A stretch of 5,148 nt of DNA from Eggerthellaceae bacterium. GTDB lineage: Bacteria; Actinomycetota; Coriobacteriia; Coriobacteriales; Eggerthellaceae. Of the stretch, positions 3,438-5,148 are shown one piece after another. Within the stretch, counting starts at the first letter, position 1; each line of letters starts with the position of its first letter. The translations under genes and the position numbers were made by a program. The notes under the pieces were generated by a model, which had not been told where the DNA came from, did no database searches, and saw nothing but the letters and a program-made list of their open reading frames with translations. The stretch is taken from assembly GCA_017559045.1 (NCBI GenBank), contig JAFYTB010000067.1:1-5148 (forward strand), in the 5' to 3' direction.

Positions 3438-5148
3438 TTAGCCGCGGATCTCGGCGCCAGTGGCGGCAGAAACCTTCTGCACCAGGCGAGCGTGGGTCTT
3501 CTCGACCTCCTCGCTGGTGAGGGTGCGGTCGGCAGCGCGATACGTAAGAGCGTATGCCATGGACTTCTTGCCCACGCCAACACGAGCCTCGTCGCGATAC
3601 ACGTCGAACAGCTGGACATCCTCGAGCAGCTTGCCGCCGGCAGACTTCATGCACTGGATCAGCTTCTCGTGGGTCACGTCCTCGGCAACCACGAATGCAG
3701 CGTCAACGGAAACAGCCGGGAAGGTCGGCACGTCCACGTAGGGGCGAGAAGCCTGGCTCGACTTCACGATTGCGGCCATGTCGAGCTCGAAGGCAACCAC
3801 AGGAGCCGTAGCGTCGAATGCGTCGACAGCGAGCGGATGAATCTCGCCCACCCAGCCGATGACGGTGCCGCCAGCGAGCATCTCGGCTGCACGGCCAGGC
3901 TGCAGATGCGGAGCCTCCTCAGCGGAAAGCGCCTTGAAACGCAGCTTCGGCAGAGCCAGCTCACGAGCGAGGCTCTCGAGCACGCCCTTGCCGTCGAAGA
4001 AGTCGAACGGCACGCTTGCCTGGTTCCAAGCAACGTCGTTCATAGCGCCAGCCATGACGGCAGCAACCTTACGGCGCTCCTTCGGCTTCTTGCGACCCTC
4101 AGCGGTGCTGAAGACCATGCCCATTTCGTAGAGCTGGACGTTCTTCACGCCACGGCTCTGGTTGTAAGCGACGCTGCGCAGCAGACCGGGGATGATGCTC
4201 TGACGCATGACAGACTGGTCAGCGTTAAGCGGGTTCATCAGCTCGACGGGCAGACCAAGCGCGGAAGCATCCATGCGCAGGCGCTCGATGTCGCTCGGCT
4301 CGGCGAAGGAGTAGGTCATGGTCTCGTTAAGACCACAGGCACGCAGGGTTGCGTTCACCTTGTCGGCAACGAGCTCTTCCTCGGAGCGCACGCCCACGCG
4401 GCCACGGCCACCGGGAAGCGTCGGCGGAATGCGGTCCATACCCCAAAGGCGCAGAACCTCTTCGTACAGATCGATCTCGCGCTCGAGGTCGGGACGGAAG
4501 GTGGGAGCGGTCACAGCGAGCACGCCCTCTTCAGCACCCTCAGCCACAACGCAGCCAAGGCGCTCAAGCACGTCAACGATGAAGTCGCGCGGAATGTCGG
4601 CGCCCATCATTGCGCAGAAGCGCGGCACGCGGAAGGAAAGCTCGACCGGCTCGGTCTTGCGCTCGTACACGTCGACCACGCCGGGGCGAACTGTACCGCC
4701 AGCAACCTCAGCCATGAGAGCTGCAGCAGCCTGGGAGATGACGTCGATGGGGTTGTCGTCGACGCTACGCTCGTAACGCATAGAGCTCTCGGAAATGAGG
4801 CCCAGGTTACGGCTCGTACGAGAAGTGTGCGCACGGCTGAACGTAGCAGCCTCGAGCAGAATGGTCACCGTGTCGTCCTGGACCTCGGTCTCGAGACCAC
4901 CCATGACGCCAGCGAGAGCCACAGCGCGCTCGGGCGTTGCGATGACGGTCATGTCGGAGGAAAGCACGCGATCCTCGCCGTCAAGCGTGGTGAAAGCCTC
5001 GCCGTCGGCAGCGGGGCGCACGATGACGTGAGCCTTGCCATCAGCGGAAGCGAGACGATCGAAGTCAAACGCATGCAGCGGCTGACCGAACAGGAACATG
5101 ATGTAGTTCGTCACGTCGACGATGTTGTTGATGGAACGGCAGCCAGCA
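3438..5148 (-). CDS. pheT: Phenylalanyl-tRNA synthetase beta subunit, C-terminal 569 residues
   Basis: The beta chain of the (alpha-beta)2 cytoplasmic enzyme that charges tRNA-Phe. The frame is open to the right edge (codons from 5147), so the start and roughly the first 230 residues, with the N-terminal tRNA-binding domain, lie outside; the family is near 800 residues. Visible (numbered from the edge): INNIVDVTNY and GQPLHAFD (21-28), the B3/B4 editing region to about 160 (including MRYERSVD), B5 (about 167-244, with APTFRPDLEREIDLYEEV), the B6-B7 catalytic-like core (about 261-456), and the FDX-ACB anticodon-binding domain (about 474-569), ending in AEIRG. The FDX-ACB start reads FPAVSVDAAFVV where many relatives have an Arg-Arg-Asp or Arg-Asp motif. 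pheS is expected just upstream, outside the window. A REP unit and a strong intrinsic terminator follow the stop. No ATA codons. Confidence 0.97.
   Translation of the reverse strand, partial: AGCRSINNIVDVTNYIMFLFGQPLHAFDFDRLASADGKAHVIVRPAADGEAFTTLDGEDRVLSSDMTVIATPERAVALAGVMGGLETEVQDDTVTILLEAATFSRAHTSRTSRNLGLISESSMRYERSVDDNPIDVISQAAAALMAEVAGGTVRPGVVDVYERKTEPVELSFRVPRFCAMMGADIPRDFIVDVLERLGCVVAEGAEEGVLAVTAPTFRPDLEREIDLYEEVLRLWGMDRIPPTLPGGRGRVGVRSEEELVADKVNATLRACGLNETMTYSFAEPSDIERLRMDASALGLPVELMNPLNADQSVMRQSIIPGLLRSVAYNQSRGVKNVQLYEMGMVFSTAEGRKKPKERRKVAAVMAGAMNDVAWNQASVPFDFFDGKGVLESLARELALPKLRFKALSAEEAPHLQPGRAAEMLAGGTVIGWVGEIHPLAVDAFDATAPVVAFELDMAAIVKSSQASRPYVDVPTFPAVSVDAAFVVAEDVTHEKLIQCMKSAGGKLLEDVQLFDVYRDEARVGVGKKSMAYALTYRAADRTLTSEEVEKTHARLVQKVSAATGAEIRG

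Noticed and set aside
4318..4776. Plus-strand frame opposite pheT
   Set aside because: Ser/Arg-rich antisense shadow of pheT, without a family resemblance.

Overview
The window holds four protein-coding genes of a moderately GC-rich bacterium. The style of the proteins, the high-GC codon choice in two of the genes and the linkage of pheT to intergenic hairpin repeats suggest a gut-type actinobacterium of the Coriobacteriia (Eggerthellaceae-like). That placement is a guess from memory; no taxonomic marker was searched.

Layout, left to right: (i) 1-244, no gene recognised; (ii) an intrinsic terminator (245-280) and a minus-strand PhnP-like metallo-beta-lactamase-fold hydrolase (289-1080); (iii) a divergent intergenic region (1081-1295) with two tandem 31-nt imperfect palindromes and a related variant; (iv) plus-strand nfo, deoxyribonuclease IV (1296-2123), with an array of the same repeats 1 nt after its stop; (v) a 322-nt hairpin-dense leader (2207-2528); (vi) a plus-strand REP-associated tyrosine transposase, RAYT (2529-3287), with repeats 3 nt after its stop in the opposite orientation; (vii) a pheT-directed intrinsic terminator (3364-3400) and one more repeat (3407-3437) touching the pheT stop codon; (viii) minus-strand pheT (3438 to beyond the right edge), 5' end missing.

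The main point of interest is the repeat family. Five full 31-nt units (arms TGTGACA/TGTCACA around a core with TAGCT-CGT-AGCTA) and four 17-nt half units surround a single-domain HUH (Y1) transposase. This is the layout of a RAYT/REP system: a non-mobile, domesticated transposase with its cognate intergenic hairpins. Unusual details are the tandem 17-nt half units, a compensatory base-pair change in the hairpin, the inverted orientation on either side of the RAYT, the placement of repeats 0-3 nt after three different stop codons, and an invariant CTCGTAG in every full unit.

The metabolic genes look like ordinary chromosomal housekeeping genes (DNA repair, tRNA charging, a phosphodiesterase-like hydrolase) with no shared pathway. 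nfo and the RAYT use the Ile codon ATA six and five times, while the hydrolase and the visible part of pheT use none, so the plus-strand pair follows a different codon regime from its minus-strand neighbours.
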